Source: Terfezia claveryi (taxonomy: Eukaryota > Ascomycota > Pezizomycetes > Pezizales > Pezizaceae). Taken from it: a DNA stretch of 64,000 nt. Of this stretch, positions 31,516-42,805 are shown in pieces (within the stretch, counting starts at the first letter, position 1; each line of letters begins with the position of its first letter). A program made the translations under genes and the position numbers. Location: NCBI GenBank assembly GCA_015179025.1, contig WHUX01000019.1:62001-126000 (forward strand), written 5' to 3'. Below the pieces are notes generated by a model. The model was not told where the DNA came from, searched no databases, and saw nothing but the letters and a program-made list of their open reading frames with translations.

Positions 31516-33198
31516 GCTCTATTTCGCACCTGCATTCGCTCTTTTTGCTTCTATTGCCTTTTGGAAAATTCATGGCGGGTTCGCTCCACCTGTACGCACG
31601 AGCGCGCCATTACCCTTTTGCATGTTACCCAACCGAAGAGCGAGTGGAAAACAGAGCTTGCCTGTCCACTGGTCCGGACGAATATCTTCACAACGTTCCT
31701 CCGGTAGAAGCACAATCAATTCGACCTGATCCCTCCATTATACCAGAGCCTCAAAGTCATTCCCACATATCCACCCGCATATCGGTCTCTGTACTCGCCC
31801 CAGACAAATTAGCATGCCGTAAATCATCTGGTTGATTAGTATCTTTACGTTCGCTTATATCTTCATGGGGTATACCCTTCTCCACACATGTGCGGAGAAT
31901 AATCATATCCAGCTAACTCGAATTAGGAGCCCCTTGCGCTAATTCTCTTAATATTCAAACATGCTTTGCAGGCTCTTTTGGCTACGCTTTGAATCAGCCT
32001 TGGATTTCTCACTTCGGATACAGCCTTGGATGGAAAGTGTAGCTATACCTCCAACAAAATTCCACTAACATAACGAGGTCCGAGAAAAAGTATATCCTTG
32101 CAATCGTGGAGGTTGGAACCCACATCTTCATGCTCCTTGGGCACCTTGCAAAATTGTGAATGCTCGTATAACTTCGCTTTGGCATCTTGGTCTCAACTAC
32201 TCCTACACATCCCCCTATCCATCGAAAAGAACAGATTTCAGACGGCAACATGTCATAGTTTGACTACGGTATGAAGTGTGGATGAAATTCATGGCTAGAT
32301 TGTTTTAGAGTCTGTAAAGCCGGAGTGTAAAGCGATTGATTAGAGGCGGCAATTGGCAATAAGTTGGTAGGCGTACCTTGGCCTCTGTTAGTGGGTGACG
32401 TTGTCCTTTATCAGCTATGGAATATGTATTTTTGTTTCAGCTCTTATCGAATGTCTCAATTTTTATGCATTGCATGGGAAGGCTGTTGTCAATTTTGATT
32501 CCTCTGTCCTCGTCCCACAGCATCTTGTTTCCTTCGAGGCTTCCTCCCATTTCTGTTTTGAATTAGAATGCTGAGCTCTCTGATTCCCAAAATTTCCAAG
32601 TCACGTTTTTCAGGCATTTCTGAAATCTATGTGTTGTCATCCCACTTTTTATCGTTCCTTCAGGGTAAGAATGCTATTGAGTTTGTTGAAAGATAATGGT
32701 TTGACATTGCCGTGCGTGGTTGAATACCTTTACTAAATAACTTTCCGAACATTGGTAGCTTAAATTCTCTTGTAGCTGAGGTATGTCTAGACTCTTGCGT
32801 TTTCGAAACGAATTTATTTGGCGTTTGTCGCTAGCTGTACATGAGGTCTGAATAAGGTTCTGACGCTAGTGGCCATATCTCCTTGCAACAACATCTTGCC
32901 TAGTTTGGTTGGCGCCATCTTGCAAAACTAGCCCCTGAGACAATGAATAAAATAAACACGCCTCCCCTTCATCATCTCCACCACATCCACATCACGCTCA
33001 TTCACTGCATTTCCTTCTCACTTGCCGACACGCCGTAGTGGCACCGCTCTTTTAAGTGTGCTTTTTCTCATTGATTCTCTTCTTAGATACAGAGTTTCAA
33101 TTTACTCCGCCTTGTTTGCCGCCAACATCTGCAAACCGATTTCTCGGATCACGAAACACCAAACACATTCACGCCAGACTTACACACTAATCTTCAAC
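31516..33198. other. No recognisable gene
   Basis: Short frames only. A 96-aa plus frame from 31545 has no recognised domain and no ATG near its start. The micro-insertion at 32892-32923 lies here. TATA-like AATAAAATAAA near 32943 may belong to the promoter of the gene starting at 33199. Confidence 0.4.
32892..32923 (-). repeat. Micro-insertion 10 (16 bp) with 8-bp target duplication
   Basis: CATCTTGC at 32892-32899 and 32916-32923 flank CTAGTTTGGTTGGCGC, a copy with two transitions relative to the core. Confidence 0.75.
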
Positions 33199-33964
33199 AT
33201 GTTGTCTCTTATCTGGTCAATTAACATCACCACATTTGCTTATATCTTCATTGTATGTGACCATCGGCAATTCCAGACACCAGATTTAATCTCGTCTTGC
33301 TAACATGCAACAGGGGCCCATTATCCCATTTTACTTCATCTTCAATATCCTCCGAATGTTATTTTGGGGTGGAATTTACATCACCCTTTCACCCCTCACC
33401 TCCGACGGCACCTATGTGTTGCCTATCAGAAACTTCACCACCGATGTCGAGTCCACTACCTACGGCATTGCCGCCTCCTTTAAAAGCTATATCCTTCCCG
33501 TCCTTCAAGTAGGACTGGGAATCGTCAGTCTCATTATTCAAATGTTCTGGTTTCTTGTAATACTTTGCTTTGGAAATGAGATCGATTCGATCACTTCCCG
33601 TCTGTGTCCATCGCCAAATGGCGTCAAACTAGATGATGGTTTCCTTGCTCGTCTCAATGCAGCTTTGACTCTGGGGAGTATCTTGACAAAATCGTATGCA
33701 ATCACGAGAGATGTTGTTATATATCTGATTAATTCGCCAAGCCTTCGGGGGGTTGCAGACCGGAGGAGGGAATTTTGTGGCAAGAAATTTCAGATTCCGA
33801 ATGATACCAGGGGTGTTGAGGCGGAGAACGTTGAGATGGTGGGAGTATATCGTCAAGCAGGTGCAAAGTTCTCCCAAGGAATCGAGTCTGGGTATTCCAG
33901 CACTGGAGAGGACGAAGTCTGTAGGGAGTATTGTATCACTGAAGGCGAAGGAAGTAGGAAGTAG
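33199..33964 (+). CDS. Small multi-pass membrane protein, unknown (234 aa)
   Basis: Two exons: 33199-33252 (MLSLIWSINITTFAYIFI) and 33314-33964, joined in phase 0 by a 61-nt intron with GTATGT donor, TTGCTAAC branch site and CAACAG acceptor. The spliced N-terminus is hydrophobic and runs into a second segment (FYFIFNILRMLFWGGIYITL), with a third at SYILPVLQVGLGIVSLIIQM plus FWFLVILCF. A fourth, weaker one spans AALTLGSILTKSYAITRDVV. The remaining 80 residues are polar and cytosolic in character, ending CITEGEGSRK. About four membrane segments and a soluble tail are predicted. No family is recognised. The clean intron and start at the first ATG of the open frame support a real gene. Confidence 0.65.
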
Positions 33965-34739
33965 TGACAAGGAGTGAGTTCCTTGGAGCCGGGAGGCAGG
34001 TGAGGGGTGTTAGTACCATAGGTCAGATACCGTTTCTGTTCTTTTGGTGGCTTGACCGTGTTACTACATGTATAATTTTATTCTAATTTTGCAGCCTCGC
34101 CTTCCCTGCGCCAAACTTACTTGAGTTGGCAGGTCTGCCAAGAGTGCTTTGAACATCACGTCTAAATACCTCCTATAATAGACTAGACACTTAACTTTCC
34201 TCTAAAATCGGAAATTGAACGAAGACTTCTTGGTTCGCCTCCTTGATGGACAGCGTATTGTACACCCTCCAATCACCATTTGCCATAGCTTTTGGCAAGC
34301 CTGTGCATCTATTATTTTGTCGATTCTAAATCCAATACCAACTCCCTTAAAGTGGCTGTTCTCCTGCTTTCCCGGCCATTTCATCTTCCGTGTTTCTCGT
34401 AAACGCTTTCTTCCGCTCGTGCTTTGGATGGAATCCGGGCCTGCACCAATTTTGGACCCACTCCTCCGGGAAGTATAGGCACAGTTGATTCTAATAGCAT
34501 AGCTTCGGGGCCGGAAAATCGTAAGCATATGCGTTTATGAGGGGTGAAAATATACAAGTTCATCTGTAACTTTTGTAGAGTCTCTCGAACTTGTGTGATT
34601 TCTTACTGATATCCTATAAGCCATATCAGCCTGTATTAAAACGAAGTGTCTCAAAAGCAACTGCCAATTACGAATTTTGCCTAGTCCCTGCAGCGACTGG
34701 TGTTTAGTGCCTCTCCAGTGATTATTCATATTGCCATTC
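33965..34739. other. No recognisable gene
   Basis: Short frames on both strands, none with a known motif. Confidence 0.45.
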
Positions 34740-34951
34740 ACTGCTCTATATATCATCCCAAACCCCCCATGGCGCAGTGGTATAGTACCCGCTTAAAGCC
34801 ATGGGGGAGCGGGATAGCCAGGGTTCGATTCCCCCCTCAGACGGGGGAATTTAACCAGTCCCTCGTGATGGACAACTGGTAGGGATTAAATTGGCCTCTC
34901 CTGACTTCGGCAGGAGGGGCTGACCCTTTTGTTTTTTTCAAGCGGATGAAT
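34740..34951 (+). mobile_element. tRNA-derived SINE, copy e (best-preserved second subfamily)
   Basis: The leader ATCATCCCAAACCCCCCATG continues into A box TGGCGCAGTGGTA and B box GGTTCGATTCC (about 34813-34823). The body GATGGACAACTGGTAGGGAT is shared with copy d, and the end is GGGGCTGACCCTTTTGTTTT, CAAGCGGATGAATTT. The head could still bind TFIIIC. Confidence 0.8.
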
Positions 34952-34979
34952 TTATTTTTTTAGTCTGACAAATTACTTA

Positions 34980-35120
34980 ACATCACCAACCACCACTACC
35001 TCAGATGCTGCCAACGACCTGCCTACCGGCCCTTCAGCACGCACGTATGCAGAGGCTGTCACACAGGTCGCTGCACCTCAGTACACGATACCCCAGAAGC
35101 CAGAAAATTCAAGCAGACAA
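34980..35120 (+). pseudogene. Possible LINE ORF1 fragment
   Basis: A short frame reads SDAANDLPTGPSARTYAEAV then TQVAAPQYTIPQKPEN. RTYAEAV-type peptides near the end of a Ser/Thr-rich stretch are typical of gag/ORF1 proteins. Nothing else of the element is visible. Confidence 0.25.
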
Positions 35121-36099
35121 AACCCGAAGAAATCGTTCTTCTTGCGAGAAAGAGATATATTCGTATATCTAATAAGAACTTAATGAATACATCGAAGTAA
35201 GGAAATCCATCCACCTTAAGTACCCCGCTGACCCTGCTAGATATCTAAACATAGAAGCCCTTTATTCCCCCGTCAGCCCTTATTTCTCCCGTCAGCCCTT
35301 ATTGCCGCGTAATCCCATTATCCTTGTTCCAACAAAACCAAGCCAGAAATGAGGGAAAAGAGGGAACTAACTCCTAGGGAAATACGGAAGAAGCAACAAA
35401 ACCACCGTAGGGGTGAGAAAAATACGCCGCTCAGCAGGAACCTGGCTATATTAACTACAAGCACGCTGGCTCCTAAAGGAAGATCCCTGATCGAGAAAAG
35501 CACACTCTTCCCCAGTTACGTACTTGACACCCTCATCGGGGTACAAACACGGCGGATGAGTAGGAGCCACCGTCTACGAAGTGGGACAGCCAGCCTTGAG
35601 GAGTTTGTTTTCCCACCCGAGCGTTTTGAGCGTGATGGATTGGGACGACGATGGGATGTGTTATTTTCCGCTTGAGTGTTGGGGAGGGCGATTGTTTGTT
35701 TTCCACTAGGGTGATGTGCAGTGAGGATCTCCTTTCATTGCGGCACCATAGGGTCCATTTCTTTCCCTCTTTGGAGGCTGTGGAGATTGATTTGATGAAC
35801 GACCCCTTGGGGGGGGGGTGTATACCCAGATTCCGGAAACGTATAGCTGCAGAGAGACCTAATATATGCTGCAGAGGCCACATATGTGTGAAGTAGTCTC
35901 TTGTTGTATTGCCATCTAATTTCAGGGTAACAGTGTATCCACCCCTTCCTTTCTTAATTCACTCCACAATCTCCGACCTTTTTTTCTTGACCGCATCCCG
36001 GATTTCTCGGAAGATTCTCTCACCTCCACTCCAGGCGCTCTTTGGCTACATGTAAACGCACACCTGCAAAAGAGACAAACCGCACTAAAACTCCACCGG
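35121..36099. other. No recognisable gene
   Basis: A 108-aa frame (35349-35675) starts MREKRELTPREIRKKQQNHR and is basic, without a recognised domain; the overlapping minus frame is equally featureless. Neither is called. Confidence 0.4.
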
Positions 36100-36146
36100 C
36101 TCAGAGGAGGGGCTGCTGACCCTTATTGTTTTCAAGCCGCTGAATT
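36100..36146 (+). repeat. SINE 3' tail fragment
   Basis: GAGGAGGGGCTGCTGACCCT and then TTGTTTTCAAGCCGCTGAATT match the end of SINE copy e. Only the tail survives, 40 bp upstream of the gypsy element's target site. Confidence 0.55.
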
Positions 36147-36186
36147 AAGTCTTTTGCTGAACTCAAAAAGCAAAACCAGATGACAG

Positions 36187-36280
36187 TGTAATAGGTATAT
36201 AGGTTATAGCATTGCTAAGGTTCCAGTTCTACCGTCCTCCTCTCCTTATGCTCGTGCCAAGCCTCTAAGATACCTCTACA
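36187..36280 (-). repeat. 3' LTR of the chromovirus
   Basis: 94 bp, identical to 42144-42237. In the element's orientation it begins TGTAGAGG and ends TATTACA, the usual TG...CA. Confidence 0.95.
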
Positions 36281-36326
36281 CTGCCCCCCTGTAAAATAAT
36301 ACAATTCGCCCGGTCGAAAAACTGTT

Positions 36327-38249
36327 CTACTTTACTTTAAGGTTAATCCTCCTCACCCTCCCATATCTCTCCTTCATTTCTCCCCTCGGTATCCTCCACT
36401 CTACCGATCCCAATTCCTTCTCTCTATGATACTCCTCCACGCACTGCCTGCTATTCTTCAGCTGTTCTTGAGATAGCCATTCGTTATGCTCCTCACCAAA
36501 TCCCCTCCATTTCACCAAATATTTCCAATTCCGTCTGTTTGTTCCTGTTCTCTCATGATCTACTATTCTCTCCACCTCCTGCACTTCTCCATCAGTTACC
36601 CGTCTTAGTGGGGGTGGTGGCAATGCCACTCTCTCTAGGCCCTGCTCTTCTCTTTGTTCTCGCAGATATTTTTTTAATACTCCAACATTCTGTACTTCCC
36701 CGATCCCTAGGTCTCCTGATAGTTCTAACTTTGCCGCATTTCCTCTTACCCATACTACCTTAAAAGGCCCTGTGTAGCGATGCCGTAGCTTATTACTGTC
36801 GGTAGCTGGGTTCCCATATGTGGATGGTAGGTGTGCTGTCGATAGTAGTACTTCATCTCCTGCCTTAAAGTTCGCTGGTTGCCGGTTTGACGTTGCTGCT
36901 TCCTGCTGGGATTGGGCCTCTTACAACATACTCTTAGCATCATTAAGTATTGTAGTGAGGGTCTCCTGGAATATCTCCGCTGTCTCGCTTCTTACTGTGC
37001 TATGACTAGCTCTTGCCGTTACCAGTCTACCAATTGAGTCTAGGGGAATACTCGGGACGTATCCTAGGTCACATTCGAATGGAGGGCGGCCGATGCTACT
37101 ATGTGTGCTGCTATTGTATGCGAACTCTGCTAGGCCTAGTATCTCATCCCAGTTTTCCATGTATCGTGTAGCAAAGGTTTTTAGGTATCTGCCACATATG
37201 TCGTTCGCTTTCTCCGCCTGCCCATCTGTCTGTGGGTGGAATAGGGTACTAGGAGTTAAGTTTGTTCCCAGTTGTTTCCATAGTACCCTCCAAAAGTCAC
37301 TCATGAATCGGACGTCCCGATCGGATACGATTTGTGCGGGAATACCATGCAGCCTCACATATTTGTCCATAAACAGCCACGCAAATTCTTCTGCTGACAT
37401 CTCTTCCTTCATCCCAAACCAATGTACTCTCTTTGTCATATGGTCTATAATTGTTACAATGCAATTATTGCCTCCCCTCTTACTCGTTGGCAGCCCTATC
37501 ATGAAATCAATTCCGATCCTACTCCATCTTCCTTCTGGGATTGGCAGCAGCATTAATGGACCCTGTCGTTTAGCTGCTTTAACTCTTTGGCATGTATCAC
37601 ATGTACTGACGTATGCTTTTACTGATGCTAGCATTCGTGGCCAGAAGAACCTCTTGTTCAGTATGTTGTACGTTCGGCTCACTCCAAAGTGTCCTGCTAG
37701 TTCCGAATCATGTGCTTCATGGAATAGTTGGTGTCTTAATCCCTTTCCTCTTGGGATACAGATCTGGTTGTCTCTGGCTGTAAGTAGTAGTCCTGTCTCC
37801 TTGTCTATTATAAATCTCTTCCTCCTACTCTCTATCAATGTACCTAGCTCCTTCCTCAACTCCTTTATTACTACCTCCCCTTTCTCCTCTTTTGTTATCC
37901 ATGTGAGAATCGGGCCAAAGTATCTATCTCCACTATAGTTTGCTACTACCTCCTGCGTCCACTCCTCCCCTGATACCACCATAGCTGCCAGCGTCAGCGC
38001 TTCAGTTCCCTTATAGTCTGGCCTTCGGCTAAGGGCGTCTGCCACTGCGTTCCGTGCCCCTGGCCAATACTTAATATCATATTCAAAGTGTTGGAGTGTA
38101 TCTAGCATGCCCATTTGATGCGTTGATAATTTCCGCTGATGTAGGATATGTTGGATTGACGCATGATCCGTATATACCATAAAGGGTTGGCCGTGTAGGT
38201 AGTATCTGAAGTGTATTATAGCTTCCTTAATTGCTAACAGCTCTCGGTC
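36327..38249 (-). pseudogene. pol: Chromovirus RNase H end, integrase and chromodomain
   Basis: From the stop at 38250 the same frame continues: VYTDHASIQHILHQRKLS (RNase H end), then the integrase zinc domain (HDSELAGHFG, CDTCQRVK). The catalytic core shows Asp in IGIDFMIGLP, Asp in IVSDRDVRF and Glu in QTDGQAEKAND. A TAA at 36923-36921 (after NDAKSML) interrupts it. The frame resumes with GDEVLLSTAHLP and HRYTGPFKVV, the integrase C-terminal SH3-like fold. The last 75 residues are a chromodomain: VERIVDHERTG then WKYLVKWRGFGEEHNEWLS, with the aromatic cage positions largely kept. In chromoviruses this domain directs integration to methylated-H3 heterochromatin. The element ends at TAA/TTA near 36327. 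Confidence 0.88.
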
Positions 38250-40212
38250 CTATGTAGGGTATCTTGTTTCCACATCCTTAAACTTCCTACTAAAATACCC
38301 AATAACCTTATCATCACCACCTTCTGCTGGTGCCTGCATCAGCGCTGCCCCCATAGCGAATTTGCTTGCATCTGTTCTTAAGCTCCATCTCCCTCCTTCA
38401 CGGTCTGGTATCGTCAGGACTGGTACTTCTGTCACTCGTTTCTTTAGTGTCTGAAATGCGTGTTCGCAGTCTTCTGTCCATGTGAATACTCCTTTGTCTG
38501 CTGTGCACCTATATATAGTGGTCTTGCGATTTGTGCATAGTGATGAATGAACTTCCGGTAAAACCCCGTAAGGCCTAGGAACTCCTTAATATCTCGAGGT
38601 TTGGTTGGAGTTGGCCAGTCCCATACTGCTGCTACCTTCCCTTCCTCTGTATGCACGCCCAACTCATCTACCCAAAACCCGCAGAATTCCACCCCTTTCT
38701 TTGCAAAGAAGCACTTACTTAGCTGTAGTTTAAATTGCTCTCTTCGCAGTACGTCCAGTACCGCTGCTACATGTTCCTCATGTTCTCTCTGTGTCTTACT
38801 GAATATCAGGATATCGTCTAGGTATACTACTACGTAGCTCTCCATCTTCCTCCTCCTCAATAGCTTGTTCATTATTCGCATGAAGTGTGACGGTCCATTA
38901 CATAGCCCAAATGGTAGTACATTCCATTCGAAGTTGCCAAATTTTGTAGTAAATGCTGTCTTTGCTCGATCTTCTGCTACTACTGCTACTTGGTGATATC
39001 CGCTTGCCAGATCTAACTTAGTAAACCATGCAGCCCCTTTCAGTTTATGTAGGAGATCATCGATGTTGGGTATTGGGTATCTATCTTTCACTGTGATATC
39101 ATTCAGTCTGCGATAGTTAATGCACATCCTCAGTTTGCCATCTTTTTTTAGAACAAACAAGACTGGTGATGCAAACTCCGATGTTGATAGTGATACCCAC
39201 CCCTTCTCCAGGCCCGTTTGTACCTGTCTAAGGATTTCCTCATCTTCGAAGATTGAGGACTGCCATGGCCGGTGGTTTGGTATTGCCAGTGGGCCTTCCC
39301 TTAGTGTTATTTTAAATGTCTCTCGTGACGCTGGTGGTAGTGATGATACTGGTTGAAATAGGATAAAGTTCTTTGCTATTACTGAACACATGCCTTCCCC
39401 TTCTACCTCTCCTAGCTCCTTCCATATTTCTTCTTCTGCCACATCCCCTTTTGGCTCTGACTCCACTCGTCTCACTTCTACCCATCTACCTTTCCTCCAC
39501 TCTTTCTTCTTATCCCTCATGACATCGTCCATGAAGCATAGGTCTATGCCTTCCTTAGCTGCATCTATTACCCATGCCTCTTTTGAGTCTTTTCTCCCGC
39601 TCCTCCCCTCTTCTGGTCTCAACCCTCTTACTGTATGTAGTGTCTGGTCCACCTCCCCATTTTCCTTGGGTTCGTCCCAAATCCACATCATATTCGTTTT
39701 ATGGTTGATCTGGTGGTGGAGGTTGATGTGTTGCATCCATCGCTTACCTAGGATAATATCATAGTCTACTAGGTCATATACTGTAAACCATGCCTCATAT
39801 TTATATGTTCCCATCTTTAGCCTTAGTTTGATCACCCGTTTGGGAATTCTTGCTGGGTTGTGTGTATCGGTCGTTTGTACTCTCATAACCCCCACCTTCT
39901 TCTCTTCTAGTACTACTCCTGACATGCTCCTTAGGCTTTGGACATAGCTACTGCTCATGAAGTTGTCCGATGCCCATCGTCCTTCAATATGTATGCACTC
40001 CTCCTGCGCTTCTGAGTATTGTTAGTATTTGACCCTTGTTGCCCTTGCCACCGTATTGGTTCCACTTTAATTTCTGATATCTTGCCTGTTTTTGGGTTTT
40101 TCATTGGTGCTGCTTTGTGACATCTCTCCGGTATGGTATTGTGAATATCAATATAGACTTGTCCATTGAAACGAAGTAGATTTGCCTTTCTCGGTATATA
40201 GCTAACATACAA
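38250..40212 (-). pseudogene. pol: Chromovirus protease, reverse transcriptase and RNase H (broken)
   Basis: 40212-39955 is the pre-protease segment. Its frame is lost at the active site, where a one-base shift separates ILKDDG from the downstream SSSYVQSL; the residues read D-D-G-A-S rather than the usual D-[ST]-G-A-S. 39958-38444 holds the rest of protease (YDIILGKRWM) and reverse transcriptase: PIPNIDDLLHKLKGA, KLDLASGYHQVA, LPFGLCNGPSHFMRIM and the catalytic YLDDILIFS. A second shift near 38500 leads into RNase H (38435-38250: LRTDASKFAMGAAL), which ends at an in-frame TAG (38252-38250) after TRYPT where relatives read a residue before DREL. Confidence 0.85.
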
Positions 40213-41998
40213 ATCTTCTGTTTCTTTATTAATTATATCCCACTACTATCCTGAGAAACCTCCCTGGGGGCTCGCTTTGCAGCTAAGCGGCCCCCTTCTC
40301 TTTTGCTTGAACCTCGACTTCTTCATCCTCTATCTCCATAATCCTAGCCTGTGTGTCTTGGTGGCATGCGATTCTAGAAGTTTTTTATGTCCCGGACAGT
40401 CTTTCTTTATGTGGCTAGGGCTATGGCAATGGAAACATCCTTCCGTTCGACTAGTTATGGTAGTGTTCTGACTTCTTGAGGTGGTTGTTGCCAGCTTGTC
40501 ACTATCCTTCCCCCCTGCATTTTCTCGCTTTGGACTTCCCCTTCCTGATGATCCTCTCCACCCCCCCTCCCTCTAGCCTCACTTCCCCTCCCCGTCCTCC
40601 TCCCCCTCCGTTCCTTCCTCTACTCGCATTCATGGTATAAATGTCCATGGCATCACCGCCTTCTGAGGTGGTAAGAGGACATGCTGGGATTGTGCCAGTA
40701 GGTAGAGGCAGACCTGTGTTTGTATTGTCGAACCCCTCGGTAGTAATACTTGTGTGGCGGTTGTGAATATCATCCATCTTACTGCAAAATACCATAGCTT
40801 GTATAAGTGTCGGCCTCTCCTTGCCCTCTTGCAGTGCTATCCACTGTACGTATGCTCCATAGACCATGCATGCTGGTCCGCTATTCTTTTCCTTCGTTGC
40901 TGCCTGTTCTATCTTTGTAATATAGCTGTCATATACCATTATATCAGACTCTTCACTTGCTCTCTCCTTCCTTACAATTCGTAGTCGAAGTCTTATTGAC
41001 TTGAATGTATCATTAAAGGTTGCCAAGGGCTTCTTTGGGTCCCACATGAGGTTGGCGAATGCCATCTTCAATTTGTTAAGGTAGTCAATCGGGATATATT
41101 CCTGAGCTAGTTTCAGCTTAAAATCGTCCCAATCAACCCTTTCGGATGAGAGCCAAGTTAGCTGTGCCCATCTTGAGGCTCTTCTTGTCAGGCGTTGGAT
41201 AGCATAATCTCCCCATGCTCTTGTTGACCCTACCGTCCCTGTTTCTAGAGCCCGAAGCCCAAAGGCTCGTTCCAAGGCGCATATGAATATAATCACATTC
41301 TCCGCATCATGCTGTCCATCATATTGGGGTAGCCCTGCCAAGTTTTTGAATGTAAACCACTCCTGCTTGGCATGTTTTCCCTGTTCCGCTTCTATCTATT
41401 TCTCCCCCGTTCCCCATCCTCTTCCCTTATCCCCTCCCCCCTCTCCTTGTGCTCCTCTTCCTTTGGCCAACTCTACTCGTAGGCAGAGTGCTTCTTCCTC
41501 CTTGGCTGTCAACTCCCCTTTCAGCCCTTCGATCACCCTATCTCGCTCTCGAACCATCGTTTCCCACTGCTGTTGGGCTATGCTTAATCCTTGTTCACTG
41601 ATTTCTAGGCCCTGTGCCTTCTCTTTCCACTGCCTACACTCATGAGACCTCTCTGCTAGTAGACATTGGTAATGCTCTTCTTTCCTTTGCATCTCCATGT
41701 CCGTATTCCTTGCCTGCTTCTTCCAGTCTTCCAGCCCTACATTTGCTTCTGCCAGGAGTTGCTGGTAATAATCCTCCTGAGCTCTGGCAGCTAGCCTCGC
41801 TGCTGGTAATACAGCTATATGTGCTCCCTCATCGATCAAACGTTGTCTCCACTCATAGAACTGTGGTGTTCGATCGACATATGGTGTGTCGAATGAGTCT
41901 TCATTTAACAGGTGTCCTGCCTGTCCCCTTGGTATCACTGGGGCTGCAGATGACTTAGGATCCCTCTATGGATCCATGTCGTCTTGCCCGTAACTCAT
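40213..41998 (-). pseudogene. gag: Chromovirus gag with in-frame TAG codons
   Basis: Starts at the ATG 41998 (MSYGQDDMDP) and meets TAG at 41968-41966. It continues in the same frame through a coiled-coil region (SIAQQQWETMVRERDRVIEG) to a second TAG at 41398-41396, then resumes as the capsid-like domain (LAGLPQYDGQ, then LMWDPKKPLATFNDTFKSIR) down to 40502. After a shift comes a CCHC knuckle CFHCHSPSH-IKKDC near 40430-40400 and an acidic spacer. A double TAG TAG lies just before the pol part, near 40243. Gag packages the element RNA; this copy cannot make it in one piece without stop suppression or editing. Confidence 0.8.
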
Positions 41999-42143
41999 GG
42001 TGGTACTTTCTGAACTAGATGACTTGCTTGAAGGACCTTGGCTCCTTTGCTGTCTTTCCGTCCACTGCATTCACAGTGTTTCCTTAAAACTTTTATTGGT
42101 ACTTATAGGCTTATAGTGAACGATGCATAAGGTGTTGCTACCA

Positions 42144-42237
42144 TGTAATAGGTATATAGGTTATAGCATTGCTAAGGTTCCAGTTCTACCGTCCTCCTCT
42201 CCTTATGCTCGTGCCAAGCCTCTAAGATACCTCTACA
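42144..42237 (-). repeat. 5' LTR of the chromovirus
   Basis: 94 bp, identical to 36187-36280, and would hold the element's promoter. It is unusually short for a gypsy LTR. Confidence 0.95.
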
Positions 42238-42805
42238 GACAGCCATGGTAGTTATTTGCTGCAAGTGAAGGCTAGAAATTCTCGTCATATGCTTTGATAC
42301 TATACATACGAGTACTGATTCACCAAAATAAAAAAGGCTAGAAATTCACTCTTGAGTTATATGTTTCTACTTTGATATTCTGGAAACATAATTTTCAGCA
42401 GTTTTCTATACGCTGCGTAGGTCACCCGTCAAAATAGTATTTGTTAAAGTCGAATTATTCCACATATAGCGTGTGCTCCACGAAATCCGTAACGGTCACC
42501 TAACTATGCAAATAAACTTAGGTGTATTTCTCTCGAAGATCGTTTATATTTCACTCCCTTGTCAAATTCCAATCCATGCACGCCAGCAGGTATCCGAACA
42601 CACCTTCAGCTCGCGCTTTCCAGAGTATTGATATCGACAGACATTACTCCTACTTCCCTTATCCCAACTGTCTTTGTAATCCAGAATCACTTTATCTTTC
42701 AAAAATCCTTGCCCAGGTCCCAACCCAATTGCTCAGGGACTGTGATAGAAGTCAGAACTTTCTTCCCATGCACATTAACGCACACGATACCATACATACT
42801 TTAGA

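Larger units (their letters stand above)
36187..42237 (-). mobile_element. Complete Ty3/gypsy chromovirus, identical 94-bp LTRs
   Basis: The LTRs at 36187-36280 and 42144-42237 are identical (94 bp, TGTAAT...CTCTACA on the plus strand). GACAG is duplicated at 36182-36186 and 42238-42242. On the minus strand the primer site TGGTAGCAACACC lies directly after the 5' LTR, fitting a tRNA acceptor ending GCTACCA, as in yeast-type initiator Met tRNA, for the first 7 bases. A polypurine tract AGGGGGGCAG adjoins the 3' LTR. Order gag, protease, reverse transcriptase, RNase H, integrase, chromodomain. Identical LTRs suggest a young insertion, yet the coding region has several stops and shifts. Confidence 0.95.

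Noticed and set aside
37093..37938. 281-aa plus-strand frame
   Set aside because: Antisense shadow of the chromovirus integrase.
38017..38030. TAGTCTGG inside the chromovirus pol as a micro-insertion
   Set aside because: It is ordinary coding sequence of the element (antisense of ..PDYKG) with no flanking repeat or extra bases.
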